Positions 47,757 through 56,017 are shown, counted from the stretch's first letter. The stretch is 64,000 bases of DNA from Novipirellula aureliae (GCF_007860185.1 NZ_SJPY01000007.1:534420-598419); one strand, 5' to 3'. The notes: a model not told the origin generated them from the letters alone. Made by a program: numbers and translations.

Positions 47757-49322
47757 ATGCCACGAAAGCGGAAATTAACTTTTCAAAAAGGGACACGCGG
47801 GCGCAAGGGACGCTGGAAAAAGATTTACAAAGGAACCAATTACTATCTAGGCCAAGGGAAATCACAATCGGACATTGAGGGCTATCAAGCGGCCTTGGCT
47901 CGCTGGGAGGAGATCAAAGCTCAGCTCGATAGTAGAGCATCCGTGGCCGAACCGCCAAAACAAAAAGTCTACGATGATACGATTCGTGAATGGGAATTAG
48001 TCTTGGCGTGGTCAGTCCAGTACGCTCACGATGACACTGCTGAGGAAGCAAGAAGTAAAATCGCAGATCTTCGCAGCCGCCGGGATCTCAAAAAGCCTCC
48101 GCCGATTGAAGAAGAAGATCGTTTTTTTGGCTGGACTGAAAGCTTGTATTGTTTTCAACATGAATTACTTAATGAAGCTAAAGTTTCGCTTGCTCGTCAA
48201 GTACCCGAGGAATTAGCTGAGGCATTTAAAACAAGTTTTAAATCCTATGGGCCACTTCCACTCACGCCAGTGGCGGATGATAGGTTTTACGAAAACCTTT
48301 TTCGAGATGAAGAAGTGCGGTGGAAGGATCGAATTGAAAACCAAAAAAAACTGATGGGGGCGCTGGAATCAAATACTCTTGAATTTTGGGTGCAAAGCTA
48401 TATTACGAAGCAGCACCAACGGGTCGATGCCAAGGCTCTTTCTGCTGGACGATACAGCAGTATCAAAGCCGCGCTGGACCGCTTTCAAAGTTGGGCAGGT
48501 GGCCAATCCGCTGTCGATACCATTTGCGCTCGAACGCTCACGCAGTTTCACAGCCATCTCCTCCAATTGATATCGAAGGATCAGTGTGCCCCGGCTTATG
48601 CACGTGATATTGTCACCGTGGTTCGTTCCTTAGTTCGTTGGCTTTGGGAACAGGATGCAATCGAAAATCTGCCCAAGAACATCGATTCAACGGAACTAAG
48701 AATTTGTCGCAAATCAACGACGCCGCAAACCTTTGAGATCGATGAGGTCATGACATTGTTACAGACCACGTCAGACAGATCGCGACTTTATGTTCTGCTC
48801 GCATTGAACTGCGGCATGACTCAAAAGGATATTTCGGACCTTTGCTCCGAAGACATCAATTGGCAAGCCAGAACGATTACACGAAAACGAAGCAAAACAC
48901 AGCATCACGAAAGTGTCCCCACTGTTACCTACCGTCTGTGGCCGGAGACGCTGTCCTTGCTTCTCCAAGAGCGAGGTACCAACCCCGAGATTTTACTTCC
49001 CAATCGCAATGGTAACCGACTCCTGAGCATGGTCATTCGACCGAACGGGACGTATTCGAAAACCGATAACATAAAAAATGCGTATGAACGAGCCTTACGC
49101 CGGATGCCTTTCAAGAAACCCTTCAAGCTGCTTCGAAAAACGTCAGCGACGCTGATTTCGGCCGACAAAAGATTTCGCGGTCTTGACCAACTATTCCTCG
49201 GGCATGCACCGAGCACTGTCGCCGAACGCCACTACGTTGCAATCGATAAAAATGCCCTAAACGAGGCACTGAGCTACCTTCGGGAAAAATACAAAATCGC
49301 TTCAATTGATACGGATAAGTAA
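47757..49322 (+). CDS. Tyrosine recombinase (planctomycete-type integrase)
   Basis: The 521-residue protein has a basic N-terminal DNA-binding part (MPRKRKLTFQKGTRGRKGRW), a core-binding region near residues 205-310, and a catalytic domain at about 325-510. Catalytic-domain landmarks are LALNCGMTQKDISDL (Thr where many integrases have Arg), KLLRKTSATLIS, LFLGHAPSTVAERHYVAIDK with the final Tyr. It starts 122 bp from the tRNA-Pro fragment, as expected for the integrase of an element using that att site. Genes downstream on the same strand are its likely cargo. The catalytic Arg replacement is also seen in some planctomycete integrases, so activity cannot be judged. Confidence 0.85.
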   Translation: MPRKRKLTFQKGTRGRKGRWKKIYKGTNYYLGQGKSQSDIEGYQAALARWEEIKAQLDSRASVAEPPKQKVYDDTIREWELVLAWSVQYAHDDTAEEARSKIADLRSRRDLKKPPPIEEEDRFFGWTESLYCFQHELLNEAKVSLARQVPEELAEAFKTSFKSYGPLPLTPVADDRFYENLFRDEEVRWKDRIENQKKLMGALESNTLEFWVQSYITKQHQRVDAKALSAGRYSSIKAALDRFQSWAGGQSAVDTICARTLTQFHSHLLQLISKDQCAPAYARDIVTVVRSLVRWLWEQDAIENLPKNIDSTELRICRKSTTPQTFEIDEVMTLLQTTSDRSRLYVLLALNCGMTQKDISDLCSEDINWQARTITRKRSKTQHHESVPTVTYRLWPETLSLLLQERGTNPEILLPNRNGNRLLSMVIRPNGTYSKTDNIKNAYERALRRMPFKKPFKLLRKTSATLISADKRFRGLDQLFLGHAPSTVAERHYVAIDKNALNEALSYLREKYKIASIDTDK

Positions 49323-49602
49323 GCTTGTCCCGTAGTGGGACGAGCCTCCAAGTGTTTTGGCGTTGGCATTTAGCTTGCAGGATAGAATACAGCTACCATT
49401 GGGCTCAGATCATCGCCCTGTGCCAATCAACTGTAACAGACGGCATAGGTAATTAGCGTTGCAAACCACCCGTCTCAAAAATCACAGTAGCTTAATCTAG
49501 CCCAGAAACGTGGCATATAACTTGGTCGGAAGTGTGCTGCTATCGACCGTGGCCAAATCTCTTGTTTGGCTGCCCGATTTCTCTCTTTTGGGAGGGTTTC
49601 TA

Positions 49603-49974
49603 GTGTCACATATTGTGCAAATCGAGGCTCAGGTGCGTGATCCAGTTGCGATACGAGCGGCTTGCTCGCGGTTGCAATTGCCGGAGCCACACTTGGGCTC
49701 GGCTAAGCTTTTTAGTGGGCTTCGGGAAGGCTGGATCGTTCAGCTTTCGGGTTGGCGGTATCCGGTGGTTTGCAATTGCAATAGCGGCCAAGTCGATTTC
49801 GATAATTACGAAGGCCACTGGGGCGCGCGATCGCGACTTGATGCGTTCCTGCAGCGATACGCTGTTGAAAAAACCTTGATCGAAGCTCGTAGGCAAGGGC
49901 ACTCGGTGGTTGAGCAGTCCCTTGCCGATGGGAGCGTGAAGCTGACCGTCAACGTCGCAGGAGGTGCATCATGA
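49603..49974 (+). CDS. DUF1257 (Ycf35-like) protein
   Basis: The start is GTG 49603 (MSHIVQIEAQVRDP), chosen because it matches the normal DUF1257 N terminus and has GGGAGGG about 8 nt before it. The 123-residue protein has the family blocks AIRAACSRLQLPEP, GWRYPVVCNCNSGQVDFDNY, and IEARRQGHSVVEQSLADGS. DUF1257 is also found in cyanobacterial/plastid Ycf35; its biochemical role is unknown. Its stop overlaps the DUF2997 start by 4 bp, so the two are co-translated. It is probably soluble. Confidence 0.9.
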   Translation: MSHIVQIEAQVRDPVAIRAACSRLQLPEPHLGSAKLFSGLREGWIVQLSGWRYPVVCNCNSGQVDFDNYEGHWGARSRLDAFLQRYAVEKTLIEARRQGHSVVEQSLADGSVKLTVNVAGGAS

Positions 49975-50159
49975 AAACGATCGAAATCATCGTTGCACCC
50001 GACGGTAACACTCGTGCCGAGACGTTTGGGTTTTCTGGCCAATCCTGCCGGGAGGCTAGCCGGTTTATCGAATCGGCTTTGGGTAAGGCAACAAACGAAA
50101 CGTTGAAGCCCGAGTTTCATCAGGCGACTGGTTCGCAGCAGCAATCGACGCGTCAGTAG
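49971..50159 (+). CDS. DUF2997 small protein
   Basis: The 62-residue product reads MKTIEIIVAPDGNTRAETFG, then FSGQSCREASRFIESALGKA. This is the DUF2997 pattern, usually found next to DUF1257 and a Ycf46-like ATPase. Its ATG overlaps the DUF1257 stop (ATGA), implying translational coupling and a possible complex. Function is unknown. A terminator-like hairpin lies about 20 bp downstream. Confidence 0.85.
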   Translation: MKTIEIIVAPDGNTRAETFGFSGQSCREASRFIESALGKATNETLKPEFHQATGSQQQSTRQ

Positions 50160-50178
50160 CGGCGATTTTCTTTTCAAT

Positions 50179-50208
50179 ACCACGTGGCTTGGTCTGCGTG
50201 GTTTTTTA
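50179..50208 (+). terminator. Intrinsic terminator or attenuator between DUF2997 and AAA+ genes
   Basis: ACCACG (50179-50184) pairs with CGTGGT (50197-50202) and six T residues follow at once. It lies inside what looks like one operon, so it may reduce rather than abolish transcription into the ATPase gene. Confidence 0.55.
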
Positions 50209-50233
50209 TTTTCCACAACATGGAAAGGATAGA

Positions 50234-51730
50234 ATGATGTCGCTTAACGAGCGATTGAGCGAACTCGTGCGCGCGTGCTTCTCAGGTATCTGGATCACGA
50301 CCCACGAACCTCACGAGGCGATTACCGAAATCGCGAACCTCTGCCGACAAGAGCAGTGGCAGTGTGCTAGTTGGAATGTGGCAAGCGGACTGGCTGTCGG
50401 TGGTCAGGACGTGCCGCAAGATGCTACCGATCCACTGGCGGCCCTGCGTGCCGCTGATGCGATCGGGGGCGATGATCAGACCAAAATCTTGATCTTGGAA
50501 AACTTTCATCGGTTCTTGCAATCGGCCGAAATCGTGCAGGCGATGGTCAAGCAAGTGCTCGCTGGGAAACAGTCCCGGACGATTCTGATTGTCTTGGCTC
50601 CGGTCGTCCAGATCCCGGTCGAACTTGAAAAGCTGATGGTGGTGGTTGACCACGAACTGCCCGATCGCCAACAGTTAAAAAAGATTGCCGAAGAAATCGC
50701 TGTCGAACCGGGGGAACTACCGGACGCGGCGGAGCTGGAGCGCGTGCTCGATGCTGCCGTTGGGTTGACTCGTATCGAGGCCGAAAATGCTTTTAGTTTG
50801 TCGTTGATCCGTGAGTCTTGCCTTGCACCCGAAACGCTTTGGCAGCAAAAATCGCAAATGCTCACCAAATCAGGTTTGCTGAAACTCTATCGGGGTACTG
50901 ACAATTTTTCACAGCTCGGTGGACTCGATTCGCTCAAACGATTCACCAAACGGGCACTGCTACAGCCATGCCGTAGCAATCCGTTACGACGGCCTCGCGG
51001 CGTGATGCTGTTGTCGCCCCCTGGCTGCGGAAAGAGTGCGTTTTGTAAGGCTCTTGGCAAAGAGACCGGCCGCCCGGTCTTGCAACTCGATGTTGGTTGC
51101 TTGATGGGTTCGCTCGTTGGATCGACCGAAGAACGGACTCGCCGGGCGCTAGCGATTGCGGACGCGATGGCTCCGGCGATCTTGATGGTCGATGAAGTCG
51201 AAAAAGCGTTTGCGGGCAGCAGTAATGGCGGCCAAAACGACGGCGGTGTTTCGTCTCGGATGCTCGGCTCGTTCCTTGGCTGGCTCAATGACCACGAAAC
51301 CGACGTTTTCGTGGTTTGCACGTCGAACAATATCCGACAACTGCCGCCGGAATTCTCTCGTTCGGAACGCTTCGATGGTGTGTTCTTTGTCGACTTGCCA
51401 TCGCGTGAAGCCAAAGACTCCATCTGGGCAATGTATTTGGCCCTGTTCGAGTTGGATTCAACTCAGCGGCTACCCGACGACAACGATTGGTCTGGAGCTG
51501 AGATCCGAGCCTGCTGCCGCTTGGCTGCCCTGTTGGACATGCCGGTCGTTCAGTCCGCCCAGAACGTCGTGCCAGTAGCGGTGACGTCGTCCGAATCAGT
51601 CGATGCACTGCGTCAGTGGGCATCGGGGCGCTGTCTCGATGCAGATCGGCCAGGCGTGTACACAGCCAGTTCGCCTAAGACCAGCAACGGCAAACGACGG
51701 CTTGCTCGGTCACGGCCTTCCAACAACTAA
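50234..51730 (+). CDS. Ycf46-like AAA+ ATPase
   Basis: The product of 498 residues is called from ATG 50234 with AAGGA upstream. Its N-terminal domain (LVRACFSGIWITTHEPHEAI) resembles Ycf46-type ATPases. The AAA+ core has Walker A SPPGCGKS (261-268), Walker B ILMVDE (316-321), sensor-1 VVCTSNN (360-366) and an Arg-finger region SRSERF (375-380). Such proteins form hexameric motors for unfolding or remodelling. DUF1257, DUF2997 and this ATPase form a known conserved neighbourhood, and here they lie upstream of the ubiquitin-like operon, possibly feeding it substrates. Confidence 0.9.
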   Translation: MMSLNERLSELVRACFSGIWITTHEPHEAITEIANLCRQEQWQCASWNVASGLAVGGQDVPQDATDPLAALRAADAIGGDDQTKILILENFHRFLQSAEIVQAMVKQVLAGKQSRTILIVLAPVVQIPVELEKLMVVVDHELPDRQQLKKIAEEIAVEPGELPDAAELERVLDAAVGLTRIEAENAFSLSLIRESCLAPETLWQQKSQMLTKSGLLKLYRGTDNFSQLGGLDSLKRFTKRALLQPCRSNPLRRPRGVMLLSPPGCGKSAFCKALGKETGRPVLQLDVGCLMGSLVGSTEERTRRALAIADAMAPAILMVDEVEKAFAGSSNGGQNDGGVSSRMLGSFLGWLNDHETDVFVVCTSNNIRQLPPEFSRSERFDGVFFVDLPSREAKDSIWAMYLALFELDSTQRLPDDNDWSGAEIRACCRLAALLDMPVVQSAQNVVPVAVTSSESVDALRQWASGRCLDADRPGVYTASSPKTSNGKRRLARSRPSNN

Positions 51731-51787
51731 ACAGCGTCTGCCTAATCGCGGCGTTTCAGTTCACCATCCCTATCTCACTCTCTTACA

Positions 51788-52744
51788 ATGGAAAACTCCA
51801 TGAGCAGTATTCTGGATGAATCGCTGGATCAAGCCAGCGAAACCGCATCCGAAAGGCTACGGACCAGCATGGCCGCGATGCGGCTTAGCTTTACTTGGTT
51901 CGGCACCCGCAAGACGCTATCGCCTCAGCAGAAAAGTCAGGCAGCTGACACATTTCATGCAGAAGGCAAATTCATTTCCGCAGGCAAGAAACTAATCGAC
52001 ACAGGCGCTCCGGCGTTTCGTGCCGTGACCAGTATCCGCAGCCGTGCGGTCGCCTATTTTAAGGGCGTCAGTTTACCGTATCCCGAGTCTGGAATCCGTT
52101 TGGTTCCGCAGGGATCACTTGATGATATTTCGATCGCGATGCAGTCGTTTCACGATGAGTTGCAACAAGCGGTCATCGAACTCGATCAGCAGTTCTCGCA
52201 GCTGAAGTATGAAGCCCGCGAGCGACTTGGCGACTTGTATTGCGATGCAGATTACCCCGACACCATGTCCGGCTTATTCGAGATTGCCTGGGATTTCCCG
52301 AGTGTCGAGCCGCCCGAGTACCTGCGTCGGCTCAACCCGCAGCTTTATCAGCAAGAGTGCGATCGAATGCGCAATCGGTTTGATGAGGCGGTGCAAATGG
52401 CCGAAGGGGCATTCCTCGATGAATTGTCCAAATTGGTCGACCACTTGTCCGAGCGGATTGCCGGTAGCGACGACGGCAAGCCGAAAGTGTTTCGTGATTC
52501 GGCAATCGAGAACTTGACCATGTTCTTTGAACGGTTCCAACGATTAAACATTTCTTCGAGTGGCGAGCTCGATCAATTGGTGGATCGTGCCCGTGCGGTG
52601 ATGAGAGGCGTGAAACCGGATCAGCTTCGCGGGGACGCAGCATTTCGCCAAGAGATCGCCGGTAAGCTGTCAGGTGTGCAATCGTCTCTCGACGGACTGC
52701 TGGTGGATCGGCCTCGCCGCAGCCTGATCCGGCGCGCGAAGTAG
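51788..52744 (+). CDS. Hypothetical coiled-coil-rich protein, 318 residues
   Basis: No family was recognised with confidence. The sequence has no signal peptide or transmembrane segment and is rich in charged helices, for example SFHDELQQAVIELDQQFSQL and MAEGAFLDELSKLVDHLSER. The first 60 residues include a basic helical stretch and GKKLIDTGAPAFRAVTSIRS. An internal ATG at 51800 with GGAA upstream is a second possible start. It follows the ATPase by 57 bp and precedes a small gene by 8 bp, so it belongs to the same operon; it may be a scaffold or substrate-recognition factor. Confidence 0.6.
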   Translation: MENSMSSILDESLDQASETASERLRTSMAAMRLSFTWFGTRKTLSPQQKSQAADTFHAEGKFISAGKKLIDTGAPAFRAVTSIRSRAVAYFKGVSLPYPESGIRLVPQGSLDDISIAMQSFHDELQQAVIELDQQFSQLKYEARERLGDLYCDADYPDTMSGLFEIAWDFPSVEPPEYLRRLNPQLYQQECDRMRNRFDEAVQMAEGAFLDELSKLVDHLSERIAGSDDGKPKVFRDSAIENLTMFFERFQRLNISSSGELDQLVDRARAVMRGVKPDQLRGDAAFRQEIAGKLSGVQSSLDGLLVDRPRRSLIRRAK

Positions 52745-52752
52745 GCTCAGAA

Positions 52753-53001
52753 ATGGAAATCATTATTTTGCCCAGTGGCGAGGGTCGCTGTGTTTACAGC
52801 GAAGCGATCGACTTGAACCAGCTTGGTTCGCTGTCGATCCGCCGTGGCTCACATGTCGAGCCCAACGACCAAGGCCAATGGATGGCTGATCTTTCACCCG
52901 TTGATGGTCCTCGGTTGGGGCCGTTCGACAACCGTAGTAAGGCTCTTGCAGCCGAACTTAGTTGGCTCAATTTGCATTGGCTAATGGCTGATAACTCGTA
53001 G
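52753..53001 (+). CDS. Conserved small protein, 82 residues
   Basis: The product reads MEIIILPSGEGRCVYSEAID, then GSLSIRRGSHVEP and LSPVDGPRLGPFDNRSKALA. Proteins of this pattern occur in planctomycetes and some other bacteria, often next to the DUF1257 cluster, but have no assigned function. No transmembrane segment is present. It lies 8 bp after the preceding gene. Confidence 0.65.
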   Translation: MEIIILPSGEGRCVYSEAIDLNQLGSLSIRRGSHVEPNDQGQWMADLSPVDGPRLGPFDNRSKALAAELSWLNLHWLMADNS

Positions 53002-53048
53002 CGGAACTCGCCAAGAGTTTCGTTCCTAACCTAACGTCAAATAATTCA

Positions 53049-53095
53049 AGCCCTCGAGGGACCGGCACCGTGCCGATCCGACGAGGGCTTTTTTC
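53049..53095 (+). terminator. Intrinsic terminator
   Basis: AGCCCTCG (53049-53056) pairs with CGAGGGCT (53082-53089); an inner CGGCAC-C-GTGCCG hairpin is nested, and TTTTTT follows. It separates the ATPase operon from the following genes. Confidence 0.75.
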
Positions 53096-53128
53096 GTTTC
53101 TGTTCCCTTCACTTTGGAGATTCAATCG

Positions 53129-53335
53129 ATGTTACAAGCAGACCTCTACCGTAGCGTTTCCCGTGCGACCGGCGAATCGGTTGCCACCATCAAACGGCTT
53201 GGCTTTCTAATCGCCGATCCCTCGCAGCCGATCAGCGATTCGGAAGCTGAAATTCTCGGACCCCACGTCATCGACTGGGATGTACTCGATGCATATCGCA
53301 ATGAAAACACCGATGCGGAATTCGTGCTTGGTTAA
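53129..53335 (+). CDS. Small protein, 68 residues, upstream of Ubl
   Basis: Called from ATG 53129 with GGAGA upstream. It reads [20 protein letters not shown], then [17 protein letters not shown]. The N-terminal helix resembles a small helix-turn-helix or scaffold motif. No known family is seen. Its stop is 150 bp before the Ubl start, a gap that folds into hairpins. Confidence 0.5.
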   Translation: MLQADLYRSVSRATGESVATIKRLGFLIADPSQPISDSEAEILGPHVIDWDVLDAYRNENTDAEFVLG

Positions 53336-53366
53336 GCCGCCACATCACCTTATCGGTAAACAACTT

Positions 53367-53440
53367 CCACGACGCGGCGGGTGGTCCCAGCACCATCAAC
53401 CGCGTCGTGGCCGACGACGACTTCGCTTTCGTGGTCGTCG
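53367..53440 (+). promoter_or_regulatory. Two stable hairpins before the Ubl gene
   Basis: CCACGACGCGG (53367-53377) is the perfect inverse of CCGCGTCGTGG (53400-53410), an 11-bp stem with a 22-nt loop. A second hairpin, CGACGAC (53412-53418) with GTCGTCG (53434-53440), follows immediately. No T-run is present, so a structured leader is more likely than a terminator. It ends 45 bp before the Ubl start codon. Confidence 0.5.
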
Positions 53441-53484
53441 CCAAACAAACCCTCACACGACCATACACTCTAAGGATAAATAGC

Positions 53485-53706
53485 ATGAAGATTCTTCTCA
53501 TTAACAACGACGGTGCCGGCTTCGCCAACTATGTCGAAGTCGCTGACAACACGACCGTCAGTGAACTGTTTGACCAGCGTGTCGGCTCTGGCAAAGAACA
53601 CAACTATTTGATCCGAGTTAACCGATTACCCTCGGCAGCGGACCAGCAGCTTTGCGAGGGCGACCGAATTTCGATCACACCGAACAAGATCGAAGGAGCG
53701 GCATAA
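53485..53706 (+). CDS. Ubiquitin-like beta-grasp protein
   Basis: The product is 73 residues from ATG 53485, with AAGGA about 9 nt before it. It begins [10 protein letters not shown], continues [18 protein letters not shown] and [20 protein letters not shown], and ends [13 protein letters not shown]. The order and spacing fit a MoaD/ThiS/ubiquitin-type fold. The C terminus is Gly-Ala-Ala rather than Gly-Gly, so removing Ala-Ala would expose a terminal Gly; the JAMM protease encoded next could do this. It is followed 2 bp later by the E2-like gene, starting a tight operon that ends with an E1-like gene. Confidence 0.8.
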   Translation: MKILLINNDGAGFANYVEVADNTTVSELFDQRVGSGKEHNYLIRVNRLPSAADQQLCEGDRISITPNKIEGAA

Positions 53707-53708
53707 AG

Positions 53709-54728
53709 ATGTGCCGAACCAATAAGAAGCCAACCCGCAAAGAGTTGCAGGAGCGATGCCGTGCAGCCATGGCGGTCCACCGCCGACTACATCGCACGCC
53801 AAAGCCCGCCGAACCGGCGGCAATCGACTCGACGCTTTTGTCGCGTATTGAGCGCCTTCGGCGTCTGCATCGGATCGCCGACCAACGAGGTTGGTCATCG
53901 GCACGGCGAACGATTCAGCAGCGTTTGGCTCAGGCGTATCGTGCTCTGGCTTTTCAGGCCGAGTCGTTCGCGATCGACTTGGATACGACGTCGACGTGTG
54001 GACCGATTAGCTCAGTCCACGACATCATCGCTGATTTGAATGCCTTGGCGGTGGAATACGACCTACTAAGAATCGAGCGCAAGTTACAAACCGTTTCGAT
54101 CGTGACCGACGCGATCGAACTCGAAGACACCTACCTGGGAGCCTTTGAGATTCGAATCGAATTGAAGCACTTAACGGAAAGCTGTCCCTACCGAATCATT
54201 GCACGTGATCCAAACCCGGCGCAAATGTGTGACGGTAACACTCATCCCCATGTCATGGACGAACGTTTGTGTGAGGGCGAGGGGCAGGCCGCCATTAAAA
54301 TGGCGTTGGCACAAGGTCGTTTGTACGACTTCTTTGCGATCGTTTGCCAAATTCTGCAAACCTACAACGCCGACAGTGCCTATGTCTCCTTGGACGCCTG
54401 GGACGGCGTGGAGTGTAGCGAATGTGGCGATGTCGTCTCTGGTGATTCGCGGTGCCAATGCGACCGCTGTGAATGCGAACTGTGTAACGACTGTGCCAGC
54501 AGTTGTAGCCAATGCAGCGAAACGTTGTGCGACGACTGCTCGAAATCTTGCAGCAGCTGCGACGAAACCCTTTGTGCCTACTGTCTGGGCGAGTGCTCGG
54601 CTTGTGGCGATTCCTATTGTGAACACTGCTTAAACCAGGAGAACCTTTGTGATGATTGCGTTGAAAAACAAGAAACCGAACCGGTCGAGACGCCGTCAGA
54701 GGCGAGCACGGCCAAGGTTACGGTTTAG
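53709..54728 (+). CDS. E2-like conjugating domain fused to a RING-like cysteine-rich zinc domain
   Basis: Called from ATG 53709, 339 residues. Residues 1-125 are helical and basic. About 130-231 have an E2/UBC-like pattern: YLGAFEIRIEL, PYRIIARDPNP, then HPHVMDERLCEG, where Cys188 would be the thioester cysteine and HPH (179-181) takes the place of the E2 HPN motif, and a final Trp231. Residues 236-317 hold about twenty Cys. Four CX2CX4CX2C units start at C251, C266, C281 and C296 in an exact 15-residue period. This could be a binuclear RING/B-box-like or ribbon ladder, giving E2 and E3 activities in one chain. Its end overlaps the JAMM gene by 77 bp. Confidence 0.75.
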   Translation: MCRTNKKPTRKELQERCRAAMAVHRRLHRTPKPAEPAAIDSTLLSRIERLRRLHRIADQRGWSSARRTIQQRLAQAYRALAFQAESFAIDLDTTSTCGPISSVHDIIADLNALAVEYDLLRIERKLQTVSIVTDAIELEDTYLGAFEIRIELKHLTESCPYRIIARDPNPAQMCDGNTHPHVMDERLCEGEGQAAIKMALAQGRLYDFFAIVCQILQTYNADSAYVSLDAWDGVECSECGDVVSGDSRCQCDRCECELCNDCASSCSQCSETLCDDCSKSCSSCDETLCAYCLGECSACGDSYCEHCLNQENLCDDCVEKQETEPVETPSEASTAKVTV

Positions 54729-55320
54729 CCCGTATGCCTGGGCGAAACTGCTCTGCCTTCGTGATGCGGGGCCGAGCGAAGTGGGTGGGTTTGGTATCAG
54801 CGATGCCAACGATCCACTATTGGTAATCGACATTGAACTCGTACGGCAACGCTGCACGGCAGTGACCGTCGAGTTCGATGACGAATCGGTTGCCGACTTC
54901 TTCGATCAGCAAGTTGACGAGGGACGGATGCCGGATCAATTTGGAAGGATTTGGATCCACACTCATCCAGGCTGCTCGGCGATGCCAAGCGGTACGGATG
55001 AAGAAACATTCGACCGAGCGTTCTGTAGCCCCGACTGGGCCGTGATGTTCATCTTAGCCCAACATGGAGCGACCTACGGACGACTGCGTTACAACGTTGG
55101 TCCGAGTACGTCGGTGCGACTCGGGCTCGATATTGACTATACGCTCGACTTCCCCGCAACGGATCCAGACGCTTGGCTCGACGAGTATGAGAACAACGTT
55201 CGCATCCACGATCCATTCTCGTCAGGCCGCATCTTCGACTACGGAGCGGATGATTCGATTCTCGATCCGATGGATATCGACGCCGCCGCTTGGCATGCGA
55301 ACGAATGGGTGGCGTCATGA
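54652..55320 (+). CDS. JAMM/MPN (JAB) metalloprotease
   Basis: The 222-residue protein is called from ATG 54652 (GTG 54649 is also possible) with AGGAGA about 9 nt upstream. It carries the full JAMM set: Glu43 in SEVGGFGIS, then H103-T-H105-PGCSAMP-S113-GT-D116. This is the zinc site of deubiquitinating MPN+ enzymes. In bacterial Ubl operons such enzymes mature the Ubl tail or remove it from targets. A basic N terminus (RSRRRQRRARPRLRF) precedes the domain. Its stop overlaps the E1 start (ATGA). Confidence 0.9.
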   Translation: MIALKNKKPNRSRRRQRRARPRLRFSPYAWAKLLCLRDAGPSEVGGFGISDANDPLLVIDIELVRQRCTAVTVEFDDESVADFFDQQVDEGRMPDQFGRIWIHTHPGCSAMPSGTDEETFDRAFCSPDWAVMFILAQHGATYGRLRYNVGPSTSVRLGLDIDYTLDFPATDPDAWLDEYENNVRIHDPFSSGRIFDYGADDSILDPMDIDAAAWHANEWVAS

Positions 55321-55973
55321 CGATTTCCACCGACCGTTTTTCGCGGCAGTCGGCACTCGTACCGATCGACCGCATGAAGAGCAAGCTAGTCACCGTGATC
55401 GGTGTCGGTGCAATCGGTCGGCAAGTCGCACTGCAACTTGCGTCGCTCGGTGTTCGTCGCTTGCAACTGATTGACTTTGACACCGTCGAGTCAACCAACG
55501 TCACCACACAAGGCTATCTGGCTTCGGATGTCGGCGTCAGCAAAGTGCTAGCCACGAAACTGGCTATCGAACGGATCGACTCTGCGATCGAGATTGACAT
55601 GATTATCGATCGCTATCGCCGTAGCCAGCAAGTGGGTCAGGTGATCTTCTGCTGTGTCGACTCGATTACGGCTCGGTCTGCCATTTGGCGAAGCCTGCGG
55701 GACCAAGTCGTACTCTTCGTTGACGGTCGGATGTTGGGCGAGGTGATCCGCATCCTGACGGCCGATAGCGACTCGTCAGCCGAATACTACGCTACGACGC
55801 TATTCGCCGCTGCGGAGGCCCAGCAGGGAGCCTGCACGTCGCATGGCACGATCTACACCGCATCAATCGCAGCAGGGCTGATGGTCCAGCAGTTTACACG
55901 CTGGCTACGCGATCTGCCCACGGATCGTGACCTGTCGTGCAACCTTCTCGCCAGTGAACTTGTCGTTCACTGA
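55317..55973 (+). CDS. ThiF/E1-like Ubl-activating enzyme
   Basis: The 218-residue product is called from ATG 55317, which overlaps the JAMM stop by 4 bp. It has the E1 adenylation motifs RFSRQSAL (Arg10), VIGVGAIGRQVAL (28-40), LIDFDTVESTN with Asp53/Asp55, and TTQGY. A candidate thioester Cys173 lies in QQGACTSHGTIY. It is a compact one-domain E1, as in bacterial Ubl operons. Predicted role: adenylate the Ubl C terminus, form a thioester and pass it to Cys188 of the E2-like protein. Confidence 0.9.
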   Translation: MTISTDRFSRQSALVPIDRMKSKLVTVIGVGAIGRQVALQLASLGVRRLQLIDFDTVESTNVTTQGYLASDVGVSKVLATKLAIERIDSAIEIDMIIDRYRRSQQVGQVIFCCVDSITARSAIWRSLRDQVVLFVDGRMLGEVIRILTADSDSSAEYYATTLFAAAEAQQGACTSHGTIYTASIAAGLMVQQFTRWLRDLPTDRDLSCNLLASELVVH

Positions 55974-56017
55974 GCGATATTTCCAATCCATTACACCTTC
56001 ATACAAAGAGTTAAATC

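Noticed and set aside
53485..55973. PRTRC plasmid-type ThiF/JAB/Ubl cluster as an alternative identity
   Set aside because: No ParB-like or other PRTRC-type partner is seen, and the Ubl sequence does not follow the PRTRC protein C pattern; an E2-like protein is present instead.
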